Source of the DNA: JADKBO01 sp037968395
GTDB taxonomy: Bacteria; Bacteroidota; Bacteroidia; Chitinophagales; Saprospiraceae
Reading direction: 5' to 3'
DNA length: 12,229 nt
Assembly: GCA_037968395.1 (NCBI GenBank)
Contig: JBBKVK010000082.1
Span: 1 to 12,229 of the forward strand
Shown here: positions 6,105-12,229 of the stretch, one piece after another
How positions within the stretch are numbered: the first letter of the stretch is position 1
Layout of the letters: each line of letters opens with the position of its first letter
Translations under genes and position numbers: made by a program
The notes under the pieces: generated by a model
Seen by the model: only the letters and a program-made list of their open reading frames with translations
What the model was told of the DNA's origin: nothing
Databases searched by the model: none

Positions 6105-7917
6105 ACTCTTTCTATTTATATTCCTTATTACCCACCTCCCACTTTCTTCTCAAAAAGAAGATTTTGTTTGGATCATGTGTGCAGCATCTAATAATAGTGT
6201 GAATTCTTTAGGATACCAAAATGGAAATACAGTCTTGGATTTTAATTACGATCCAGTACAGATTTACTACGATTCATTGGTAACCTTGGATATGACTGGT
6301 ACAAATGCCAGTATCTGTAATAAAGATGGTCAGCTTATTATGTACACCAATGGAATGCATGTGCATAATGGACATCATGAGGATATTCTTGGGCTGGATA
6401 CGATTGGATATGGAGAGTATTGGGAGAGATTTAATAATAAAAACTGGTATCCTGACGGCTCTAATTGGCTGTCAGGATTTCCTGGTCAGCAATGGGCTCT
6501 AATCTTGCCAAGACCTGGAAATAAAGATCATTATTTATTATTTTCAGTATATAGAGACTTTGTAGAAACTAAAGTTTTTTCATCAGAGCTTGAGTTAAGG
6601 ACGACAGAAGTTTTGATAGACGAAAATAACCCAAGAGGAAAAGTGTTAATTAAAGAACAAGTTGTCAAGCAGGATACATTCAATACCTCTTTGAATGCAG
6701 TTCGTCATGCAAATGGACGAGATTGGTGGTTGATCACCCAGCGCCAAAATAATGAAGCGTATTTTGTCTATTTAATTAACCCAGAAGGTATAAGTCTAGT
6801 TCATGAATTTAATAATGCGTCAAAATTCAATTCTGTCATCAGTTTGGGGAGATCCTATTTTAGTCCGGATGGAAGCAAGTATGTTGTAGTCGAAACACAA
6901 GGCGATACTTTGGAGCAAAAGTGGATTTCTATTTACGACTTTGATCGATGTACTGGTAGTTTGAATCGGGATGAATTTAAAATAATTTATAATAATCAAT
7001 TATTTACTGGTTCTTTAGCTTTCTCTAATGATAGCAAGTACCTCTATGTAACAGAAGGGGAGCACATGTATCAATATGATTTGTCTGAAGACGAAGTATT
7101 AGCAACCGAACAGATCATAGCAACATGGGATAGTTCTTATTTGCAATATACCGAATTTACGAGTAAAAACTATCTTAGGTTTGGTTATATGGTCAATGGA
7201 CCAGATGGTCGGATCTACAATACACCACCAGGTAATGTAAGATCATTGCATACCATAGAATATCCAGAAGAAGAGGGAGAAGCGGCTACAGTCATTCAAA
7301 ATAAGATCACCTTACCAACTAAAAACTTCAATACCATACCAAACCTAGTGCATTATAGGTTAGGTCCGATTGACGGTAGTGCTTGTGATACCTTGGGCAT
7401 AGACAATATGCCCATAGCTAAATTTAGATATGAAGTAGACACCTTGAATCCATTAAATATACGATTTACGGACTTAAGCTACTACGAGCCCGATGAATGG
7501 ATGTGGGATTTTGGAGATGGATCAAATTATAATGGTAAGAAGCCTTATTGGCATGAGTTTCCTCAAGAAGGCACCTATGATGTCTGCTTGAATGTGAAGA
7601 ATGAGAATGGGCAAGATATCAGTTGTAGGAAAGTACAGATAGGAGACATATCAGATACCAATAATATTGGCAATAATCCGATGATCAATCTGTATCCTAA
7701 TCCTGTGGAGACGAATCTATTGGTTACCATATCAGATTATATCCCAATAGAAGGTAAGATTGAGCTGTACAATTTACTAGGTCAAAAGCTCTTTGATCAA
7801 CGGTTATATTATGGATTTAATAATTTAGATTTATCTAATTTGTTATCAGGAGTGTATGTTTACAAAGTGTTAGATAAGCAATCTCTACTTGAAAGTGGAT
7901 CCGTTATTAAAATGTAA
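6097..7917 (+). CDS. Secreted propeller/PKD protein with T9SS sorting domain
   Basis: The protein has 606 residues. A signal peptide covers residues 1-19 (MTRLFLFIFLITHLPLSSQ). Residues about 20-430 resemble the Bacteroidota family with a VLDF...GQLIMYTNG...HNGHH start and WD40/propeller-like blades (FSPDGSKYVVV, FSNDSKYLYVTEG, GPDGRIY), usually seen in surface PKD-containing proteins. A PKD domain spans about 440-520, with the diagnostic WDFGDGS at 470-476. The T9SS type A sorting domain runs from about 530 (INLYPNPVETNLLV) to the end, including LYNLLGQKLF and LLSGVYVYKVL. The start ATG lies inside the end of the beta-helix gene (8-bp overlap), which points to translational coupling. Its expression may therefore follow the heptamer state of the upstream gene. 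It ends in a double stop, TAATGA. Its function is not known; a role in surface recognition is inferred. Confidence 0.88.
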   Translation: MTRLFLFIFLITHLPLSSQKEDFVWIMCAASNNSVNSLGYQNGNTVLDFNYDPVQIYYDSLVTLDMTGTNASICNKDGQLIMYTNGMHVHNGHHEDILGLDTIGYGEYWERFNNKNWYPDGSNWLSGFPGQQWALILPRPGNKDHYLLFSVYRDFVETKVFSSELELRTTEVLIDENNPRGKVLIKEQVVKQDTFNTSLNAVRHANGRDWWLITQRQNNEAYFVYLINPEGISLVHEFNNASKFNSVISLGRSYFSPDGSKYVVVETQGDTLEQKWISIYDFDRCTGSLNRDEFKIIYNNQLFTGSLAFSNDSKYLYVTEGEHMYQYDLSEDEVLATEQIIATWDSSYLQYTEFTSKNYLRFGYMVNGPDGRIYNTPPGNVRSLHTIEYPEEEGEAATVIQNKITLPTKNFNTIPNLVHYRLGPIDGSACDTLGIDNMPIAKFRYEVDTLNPLNIRFTDLSYYEPDEWMWDFGDGSNYNGKKPYWHEFPQEGTYDVCLNVKNENGQDISCRKVQIGDISDTNNIGNNPMINLYPNPVETNLLVTISDYIPIEGKIELYNLLGQKLFDQRLYYGFNNLDLSNLLSGVYVYKVLDKQSLLESGSVIKM

Positions 7918-7995
7918 TGAAGTCCTATTATCCTCCATAAGATGCCCCCCACAGCCTTAACAAAAATTTAAGTATTAAAAACAAAACCTTTTGCT

Positions 7996-8003
7996 TAGTT
8001 TTG
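7996..8003 (+). promoter_or_regulatory. Promoter -7 element of the DUF1573 gene
   Basis: TAGTTTTG matches TAnnTTTG exactly. No convincing -33 TTTG is seen about 20 bp upstream. It would give a leader of about 55-60 nt that contains the palindrome at 8017-8036. The gene lies 151 bp after operon 2, so it is probably transcribed on its own. Confidence 0.5.
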
Positions 8004-8016
8004 TCGTCTTAAAAAT

Positions 8017-8036
8017 GTTGTGATTCATATCACGAC
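8017..8036 (+). promoter_or_regulatory. CRP/FNR-like palindrome in the DUF1573 gene leader
   Basis: GTTGTGAT-TCAT-ATCACGAC is an inverted repeat with 8-bp arms matching at 7 of 8 positions (the odd pair is G-T). It contains TGTGA-N6-TCACG, one base off the CRP-family consensus TGTGA-N6-TCACA. It lies just downstream of the predicted start of transcription, a place where a bound protein would normally repress. It could also act as an RNA hairpin in the leader. Confidence 0.4.
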
Positions 8037-8068
8037 CTAATCAAGACATAACAAAACAAATACATTAC

Positions 8069-8467
8069 ATGAAAACATTAGTTTTAAGTTTATTTTCAAT
8101 TTTAATTTTCACAGCATCAGTTAATGCTCAGGCAAAAAAAGGAATTTCAATGACTTTCGCAAATGAGCATTTAGACATTGGAAAAGTAAAGAAAGGAGAA
8201 AAGAAGAAATTTGATTATGTATTTACCAATACAGGAACAGAAACATTAACGATTGCCATTGTCTCTGGGTGTGATTGTACCACATTGGATTGGCCAAGGA
8301 CTCCAATAAAGCCTGGTGAAAAAGGAACGATAAACGTGATTTTTGATAGCACGGAAAAAGAAGAATCTGAAACAGTTGATGTGGATATCTATCTTAAAAA
8401 TTTGGATCCAAAATCTGGAGAACAGTACTTTAAAATTGTGGATTACAAATTTGTTTTAGTCCATTAG
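8069..8467 (+). CDS. DUF1573 domain small secreted protein
   Basis: The protein has 132 residues. A signal peptide covers residues 1-20 (MKTLVLSLFSILIFTASVNA), cleaved before Q, so it is periplasmic or surface. The rest is a single DUF1573 domain, an immunoglobulin/MSP-like beta-sandwich: FANEHLDIGKVKKGEKKKF, then FTNTGTETLTI, the cysteine motif GCDCTT, DWPRTPIKPGEKGTINVIFDS, and a final YKFVL strand. The length and motif order are normal for this very common Bacteroidota family, whose biochemical role is not established. The motif is CDC where many family members have CGC. It has its own promoter and no close partner upstream; the next gene starts 107 bp downstream behind its own promoter. 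Confidence 0.9.
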   Translation: MKTLVLSLFSILIFTASVNAQAKKGISMTFANEHLDIGKVKKGEKKKFDYVFTNTGTETLTIAIVSGCDCTTLDWPRTPIKPGEKGTINVIFDSTEKEESETVDVDIYLKNLDPKSGEQYFKIVDYKFVLVH

Positions 8468-8523
8468 ATTTAAGGCTGATTCTAGTTAATTATGGTCTTG
8501 ATTAGTTTCAAATAGTGAAATCT

Positions 8524-8537
8524 CAAATTCCAATTTG
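8524..8537. repeat. Short palindrome upstream of the batD unit
   Basis: CAAATT-CC-AATTTG is a perfect 6-bp inverted repeat 11 bp before the -7 element of the batD unit, overlapping the -33 region. It could be an operator or a chance AT-rich palindrome. Confidence 0.3.
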
Positions 8538-8548
8538 ATAAATTATAG

Positions 8549-8556
8549 TAGTTTTG
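8549..8556 (+). promoter_or_regulatory. Promoter -7 element of the batD unit
   Basis: TAGTTTTG matches TAnnTTTG and is the same octamer as in front of the DUF1573 gene. The ATG follows 18 bp later, so the leader would be very short, about 10-15 nt. No matching TTTG was seen at the expected -33 spacing. Confidence 0.5.
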
Positions 8557-8574
8557 TAAAAATGTTATAACAAT

Positions 8575-9081
8575 ATGAGAATATTATTTTTGACGATTCT
8601 TACATTATTAAGTGTTTATGTTCATGGTCAAGAATCGTTTTCTGTAAAGATTAATAGAGATACAGTTTTCCTTGGCAATTCTTTTCAATTATCTTACGAG
8701 ATTGCCAATATTGATGGAGACTTCAAAGCTCCAGACCTTAGTGATTTAACCATTATATCTGGACCCAATACAAGCATGTCTATGTCTATAATGAATGGGC
8801 AAAGTAAAAAAACTTCCACTTATTCTTATACGATATTACCTGAGTTAGCTGGCGCAATTAATATTGATCCAGCTACCTGTATTACAAGAGATTCTGTTTA
8901 TTCATCCAGCCCAATATCTGTCATAGTTGTTGAAAATCCAGATGGCATCATTCAAGAAGATAACCACAATAGTTTTGGGTTTGATGGGTTCTTTAACATG
9001 AACCCATGGGGCCAACAAAATGGGATGGAACAAAAACAGAAGCCAGCCATTTCTAGTAAAAGAAAAATGAAACGAATTTGA
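8575..9081 (+). CDS. Single-domain BatD-like secreted protein
   Basis: The protein has 168 residues. A signal peptide covers residues 1-19 (MRILFLTILTLLSVYVHGQ). Residues about 20-122 form one Ig-like domain that aligns with the first domain of the BatD encoded next: FKAPDLSDLTIISGP here against FRPPNFNGFQVLSGP there, followed in both by an I-x-NG-x-(S/G)-x-K...Y-x-Y pattern and a closing SP-x-(S/K)-(V/I)-x-VV strand. The C-terminus is an Asn/Gln/Met-rich tail ending in basic residues (SSKRKMKRI), with no membrane anchor. It is therefore a paralogue of the N-terminal BatD domain only, not the front half of a split gene, because the downstream BatD has its own complete first domain. Its stop TGA overlaps the TTG start of batD (TTGA), so the two are translationally coupled. 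A periplasmic partner role for BatD is inferred. Confidence 0.85.
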   Translation: MRILFLTILTLLSVYVHGQESFSVKINRDTVFLGNSFQLSYEIANIDGDFKAPDLSDLTIISGPNTSMSMSIMNGQSKKTSTYSYTILPELAGAINIDPATCITRDSVYSSSPISVIVVENPDGIIQEDNHNSFGFDGFFNMNPWGQQNGMEQKQKPAISSKRKMKRI

Positions 9082-10784
9082 GACATTTGATCCTCATTTT
9101 TATTTTAGTTTTTTTCTTTGGACCTATCATTGGGCAGTCAGGACAATGGTATATTAATGCTGAAAAGCAAGTAGGAGCTAATACAGCTTTTAGTGTAGAA
9201 TTTGTTTTGGAAAACGCCAAAGGAAGTAATTTCCGACCACCAAATTTTAATGGGTTTCAGGTATTAAGCGGTCCTAGCTATAGCAGTACCACTCAAATTA
9301 TCAATGGGAGAGGGAGTAGTAAACAAAGTTATATTTACGAATTGATGGCAGCAAACCAGGGAGAATTTACCATTGGGACAGCATCAATTAACATCAATAA
9401 TGTACAACATAATACATCTCCTTTTAAAATAAAAGTAGTCAAAGGAAAAGATTTGGCTTCAATAATTGGAGACAATGACATGCAGATTAAAATGGAGCTA
9501 TCTGATTCGTCAGCTTATCCAGGGCAGCAAATAATACTCAATTATGTGCTCTATTATAGAGACCAAGTTAGGTTTAACGGGATTGTAAAAGAAGACGAGT
9601 TTAAAGGTCTTTTTGCCCAGCGGATACAAGTTTCTAATCAGACCAAAAGAGTAGTCCAGAATGGAGAAGTGTATCAGTCGTCTGTTATTGGCTCAATTGC
9701 TATATTCCCTCAAAAATCAGGAGATTTTCCCATTGAGCCTTGTGTCGTTAAGATTGGCGTCGCTTCAAAAAAACAAACTTCCAGAGGATTCTTCTCATTT
9801 CAGCAATACGACAACCAATTACTTACTGCTGAACCTTTGACCTTAAAAGTACGTGAGTTGCCTGCAAACGCACCTGAGGGTTTTGACGGAGCTGTAGGGA
9901 CCTTTGAAGTGACTGCAGCTATTAATAAAAATACTACTACAACAGATGATGCTATCGTCATTCACTTAACAGTAAAAGGGGATGGTGATATCCGATTGTT
10001 AAATGCACCTCAATTGTCAGTAACAGATGATTGGGAAGTATATGAACCTACGGTGGTTGAAGAAAATGAATACATCCAAGCCAATAGAATTTTTAATTTT
10101 AAAAAATTTGAATATTTATTGCTACCTAAAGCTACAGGACAGCTGCCCATTGCACCTTCTTTTGTTTATTACAATGTCGATTCTTCAAGCTATAAAACCA
10201 TAAAAATTAATCCCTTTTACATTACAGTTACTCAAGGGAATAGAAAAGTATTGGCAGAGGATTCTAGAATATTGTCTGATCGAGCAATAGCAGGAATGAT
10301 TTCTACTCCAGGAATAAGTAAAGGTAAAAACCCATTCACCAGTTTTTGGTATTTAGGTAGCTTAGGCTTGCTGCTAATGAGTGTCGGGGGCATGTTTGTC
10401 AGAAAGAGACAGGTCGAAAATTATTCTTCTTTGTCAAGAGAAGAACGTCAAAAAAGGGAAGCGGAAAAACTTGCTCGTAGAAGGCTGAAATTAGCTGAGC
10501 AATATAAAAAGGATAATAATCCAAGAATGTTTTTTGAAGAGATCTCGACTGCTATGAATGGGTTTTTGGCAGATAAATACAATATCCAACACTCAGAAAT
10601 ATCCAAAGATCTTTTAAAATCCAAATTGCAAGAACAATTTAGTTCATCTACAATCGCTACGGATTACTATCAATTGCTTCAACAGTGCGAAATGGCATTA
10701 TTTGCAGGTCAGTCGGGTGCAAATAAGATGGGTGAAATTTATGATTTATCTTTGGATCTGATAAGTAAGATTGTAAGGGGATAA
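9078..10784 (+). CDS. batD: BatD aerotolerance family protein
   Basis: The protein has 568 residues, a normal length for Bacteroidota BatD. A signal peptide covers residues 1-20 (MRHLILIFILVFFFGPIIGQ). The first Ig-like domain (about 21-125) includes FRPPNFNGFQVLSGPSYSS and NGRGSSKQSYIYEL. Further beta domains follow, with SAYPGQQIILNYVLYYR and FAQRIQVSN typical of the oxygen-tolerance family. A single transmembrane helix lies at about 420-442 (FWYLGSLGLLLMSVGGMFV), followed by a positively charged cytoplasmic helix rich in E/R/K (about 448-480) and a helical tail. Known BatD proteins are inner-membrane anchored and work with the VWA proteins BatA/BatB; the exact activity is unclear. The start is TTG inside the upstream stop codon, since no ATG or GTG in this frame lies before the signal peptide. 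No other bat gene is in the window. A hairpin terminator follows. Confidence 0.9.
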   Translation: MRHLILIFILVFFFGPIIGQSGQWYINAEKQVGANTAFSVEFVLENAKGSNFRPPNFNGFQVLSGPSYSSTTQIINGRGSSKQSYIYELMAANQGEFTIGTASININNVQHNTSPFKIKVVKGKDLASIIGDNDMQIKMELSDSSAYPGQQIILNYVLYYRDQVRFNGIVKEDEFKGLFAQRIQVSNQTKRVVQNGEVYQSSVIGSIAIFPQKSGDFPIEPCVVKIGVASKKQTSRGFFSFQQYDNQLLTAEPLTLKVRELPANAPEGFDGAVGTFEVTAAINKNTTTTDDAIVIHLTVKGDGDIRLLNAPQLSVTDDWEVYEPTVVEENEYIQANRIFNFKKFEYLLLPKATGQLPIAPSFVYYNVDSSSYKTIKINPFYITVTQGNRKVLAEDSRILSDRAIAGMISTPGISKGKNPFTSFWYLGSLGLLLMSVGGMFVRKRQVENYSSLSREERQKREAEKLARRRLKLAEQYKKDNNPRMFFEEISTAMNGFLADKYNIQHSEISKDLLKSKLQEQFSSSTIATDYYQLLQQCEMALFAGQSGANKMGEIYDLSLDLISKIVRG

Positions 10785-10876
10785 AGGGCAATATAGGGAG
10801 TAGGTATTTTTCACGAGTAGAATAGTTTATAACTTTTTCTATTCTTCACTAAAGGTTGTGATGCGCAATGTTCAAA

Positions 10877-10906
10877 AAAAAAGCAATGATTTCTCATTGC
10901 TTTTTT
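10877..10906. terminator. Bidirectional intrinsic terminator between batD and pdhA
   Basis: GCAATGA (10883-10889), a 4-nt loop TTTC, and TCATTGC (10894-10900) form a perfect 7-bp stem flanked by an A-run on the left and a T-run on the right. These can extend the stem and act as the U-tract on either strand. It sits between convergent genes and suits both. Confidence 0.85.
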
Positions 10907-10924
10907 CAATTTAGTATTTGGTAA

Positions 10925-12001
10925 TTAATCCATGATATATGGATAATCTTTTTGTACGTAATTGTCATCATACAGTTCTGACCCTAGAGGGTATTCAGAC
11001 TCTTCTGCAAACTGCATAGCCTCCTCGATTTCTGCATCGATAGTGGCTTTGATTTTATCTATTTCTTTTTGAGTTGCAATTTTATCTTTAACGATCTTGT
11101 CTTCTGTCATGAATACAGGATCCTTTGCCTTGTATTCTTCCAACTCAGTCTTAGTTCTATATTTGGCTGGATCAGATACACTGTGACCTCTATATCTGTA
11201 GGTCTTAATCTCTAAATAGTATGGTCCTTTGCCAGCTCTGATGTGAGCAGCAGCTCTTTCAAAAGCTTCATGGACTGACTCAGGTCTCATGCCATCAACT
11301 GATTCGCTTGGCATCTCAAAAGAAAGACCTAATTTGTACAATTCAGTGACGTTACTAGTTCTTTCTACAGAAGTACCCATGGCATATTGGTTGTTTTCAC
11401 AGATGTACAAAACTGGAAGTTTCCAAGTCATAGCCATGTTCCAAGATTCGTACAAAGCACCTTGTCTAGCTGCTCCATCGCCAAACATACATACTGCTAA
11501 ATTATCTGTTCCTTTGTATTGCTCAGCAAATGCTATTCCAGTACCAATTGGAATTTGAGCTCCTACGATTCCATTACCACCAAAATAATTGTGTTCCGCA
11601 GAGAAAAAGTGCATACTACCACCTTTACCTTTGACACATCCAGTTCGCTTACCATACAATTCCGCCATACATGACCTTGAAGACAGTCCTCTAGACAATG
11701 CAACACCGTGCTGTCTATACGCTGTGACTACTTTGTCTTCTTTTCTAATACCTGTCACCAAGGCAGCACCGATTGCTTCTTGTCCTATATATACATGACA
11801 AAAACCTCTTATCTTCTGTTGAGAATAAGCGAATAAGGTCTTTTCTTCGAATTTTCTAATTCTATACATACTTTCAAACCACGTGAGGTACATGTCTTTA
11901 GAGTATGCAGTTTTCTTAGCTGAACCGTTGGTTGCTTTAGTTTTGCTAGCTGTACCGTTAGATTTTTTTGTAGTCGATGTTTTTTTCGCTGCTACTGCCA
12001 T
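10925..12001 (-). CDS. pdhA: Pyruvate dehydrogenase E1 component, alpha subunit
   Basis: The protein has 358 residues. It is the thiamine-diphosphate-binding alpha half of E1, which decarboxylates pyruvate and passes the acetyl group to lipoyl-E2 in the cytoplasmic pyruvate dehydrogenase complex. The thiamine-diphosphate motif is clear: GDG at 174-176 and closing NN at 203-204 (ICENNQYAMGT). Also present are YRQHGVALSRGL (95-106), the KGKGGSMH loop (124-131), GGNGIVGAQIPIGTGIAFA (141-159) and the TYRYRGHSVSDP loop (267-278). Family members are usually about 320-340 residues. The excess is an N-terminal tail, residues 1-32, made almost only of Lys, Thr, Ser, Ala, Asn and Gly, before the normal start at about YSKDMYLTWFESM. 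The ATG at 11999-12001 is well placed after a promoter. No E1 beta or E2 gene flanks it, so it appears monocistronic. A branched-chain 2-oxoacid E1 alpha is less likely given the motif wording. Confidence 0.95.
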   Translation of the reverse strand: MAVAAKKTSTTKKSNGTASKTKATNGSAKKTAYSKDMYLTWFESMYRIRKFEEKTLFAYSQQKIRGFCHVYIGQEAIGAALVTGIRKEDKVVTAYRQHGVALSRGLSSRSCMAELYGKRTGCVKGKGGSMHFFSAEHNYFGGNGIVGAQIPIGTGIAFAEQYKGTDNLAVCMFGDGAARQGALYESWNMAMTWKLPVLYICENNQYAMGTSVERTSNVTELYKLGLSFEMPSESVDGMRPESVHEAFERAAAHIRAGKGPYYLEIKTYRYRGHSVSDPAKYRTKTELEEYKAKDPVFMTEDKIVKDKIATQKEIDKIKATIDAEIEEAMQFAEESEYPLGSELYDDNYVQKDYPYIMD

Positions 12002-12036
12002 GTATTTTATTATTTTGATATTTTCTGTTAGGGTTA

Positions 12037-12044
12037 CAAAAGTA
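12037..12044 (-). promoter_or_regulatory. Promoter -7 element of pdhA
   Basis: Read on the minus strand, this is TACTTTTG, an exact TAnnTTTG match, 35 bp before the pdhA ATG. It implies a leader of about 25-30 nt. No clear -33 TTTG was found at the expected spacing. Confidence 0.55.
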
Positions 12045-12229
12045 ATAAACTTCTTTTAAATGAGAATTGTTTTTAAGAGTTTGGTCTTATTTTTATTTTA
12101 TTTGCGTTTTATGGTAGATAATGTTATTCGTTAAAGTATTAGGTTCTTATTAAATTTCGCACTTTTTACGATCTCTTAACCAAAACCAAAAGTTGCAGAA
12201 TATAATTATTTTTTTTGAAATAATATTTT

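Noticed and set aside
8575..10784. batD split in two by a frameshift
   Set aside because: The downstream gene has its own signal peptide and a complete first domain, so the upstream gene is a paralogue rather than the missing front.
11289..11798. Plus-strand open frames antisense to pdhA
   Set aside because: pdhA is clearly coding with conserved catalytic motifs; these frames are shadows without signals.
12180..12229. Imperfect AT-rich inverted repeat at the right end, as a terminator or promoter
   Set aside because: The pairing is imperfect, GC content is near zero and no TAnnTTTG fit was found; it is indistinguishable from AT-rich background.

Overview
The window is AT-rich DNA from a member of the Bacteroidota, most likely a Saprospiria-like lineage. 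Three large secreted proteins end in type IX secretion (T9SS) type A sorting domains with YPNP or FPNP motifs. Promoters carry the Bacteroidota -7 element TAnnTTTG, starts lack clear Shine-Dalgarno sequences, and a BatD aerotolerance gene is present. The lineage below phylum is inferred from protein style only. No rRNA, tRNA, CRISPR array or transposase was seen.

Positions 1-7917 hold two consecutive plus-strand secreted-protein operons built on one plan. Each opens with a nearly identical promoter/leader cassette (1-99 and 2702-2800, two mismatches). This is followed directly by a start codon and a tract of the heptamer CACTCAA (8 units at 100-155, 6 units at 2811-2852). The tract encodes part of a signal-peptide n-region. 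Operon 1 then holds a cysteine-rich putative lipoprotein (191-925) and a T9SS cargo protein (944-2614). Operon 2 holds a beta-helix plus thrombospondin-type-3 protein (2805-6104) and, overlapping it by 8 bp, a propeller/PKD T9SS protein (6097-7917). Seven is not a multiple of three, so each gain or loss of a unit shifts the frame. As read, gene 1 is out of frame with its ATG (stop at 163-165) and the beta-helix gene is in frame. Loss of one unit would switch gene 1 on. I read this as a candidate phase-variable surface-protein locus, the most interesting thing in the window.

Positions 7918-8574 hold a small DUF1573 protein gene (8069-8467) with its own promoter and a CRP-like palindrome in its leader. 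Positions 8575-10784 hold a two-gene unit: a single-domain BatD-like protein, then full-length BatD starting at TTG inside the upstream stop (TTGA). A bidirectional hairpin terminator at 10877-10906 separates this from the convergent minus-strand pdhA (10925-12001), which encodes pyruvate dehydrogenase E1 alpha with an unusual Lys/Thr/Ser/Ala-rich N-terminal tail. Its promoter lies near 12037-12044. From 12045 to the end I see only AT-rich intergenic DNA.
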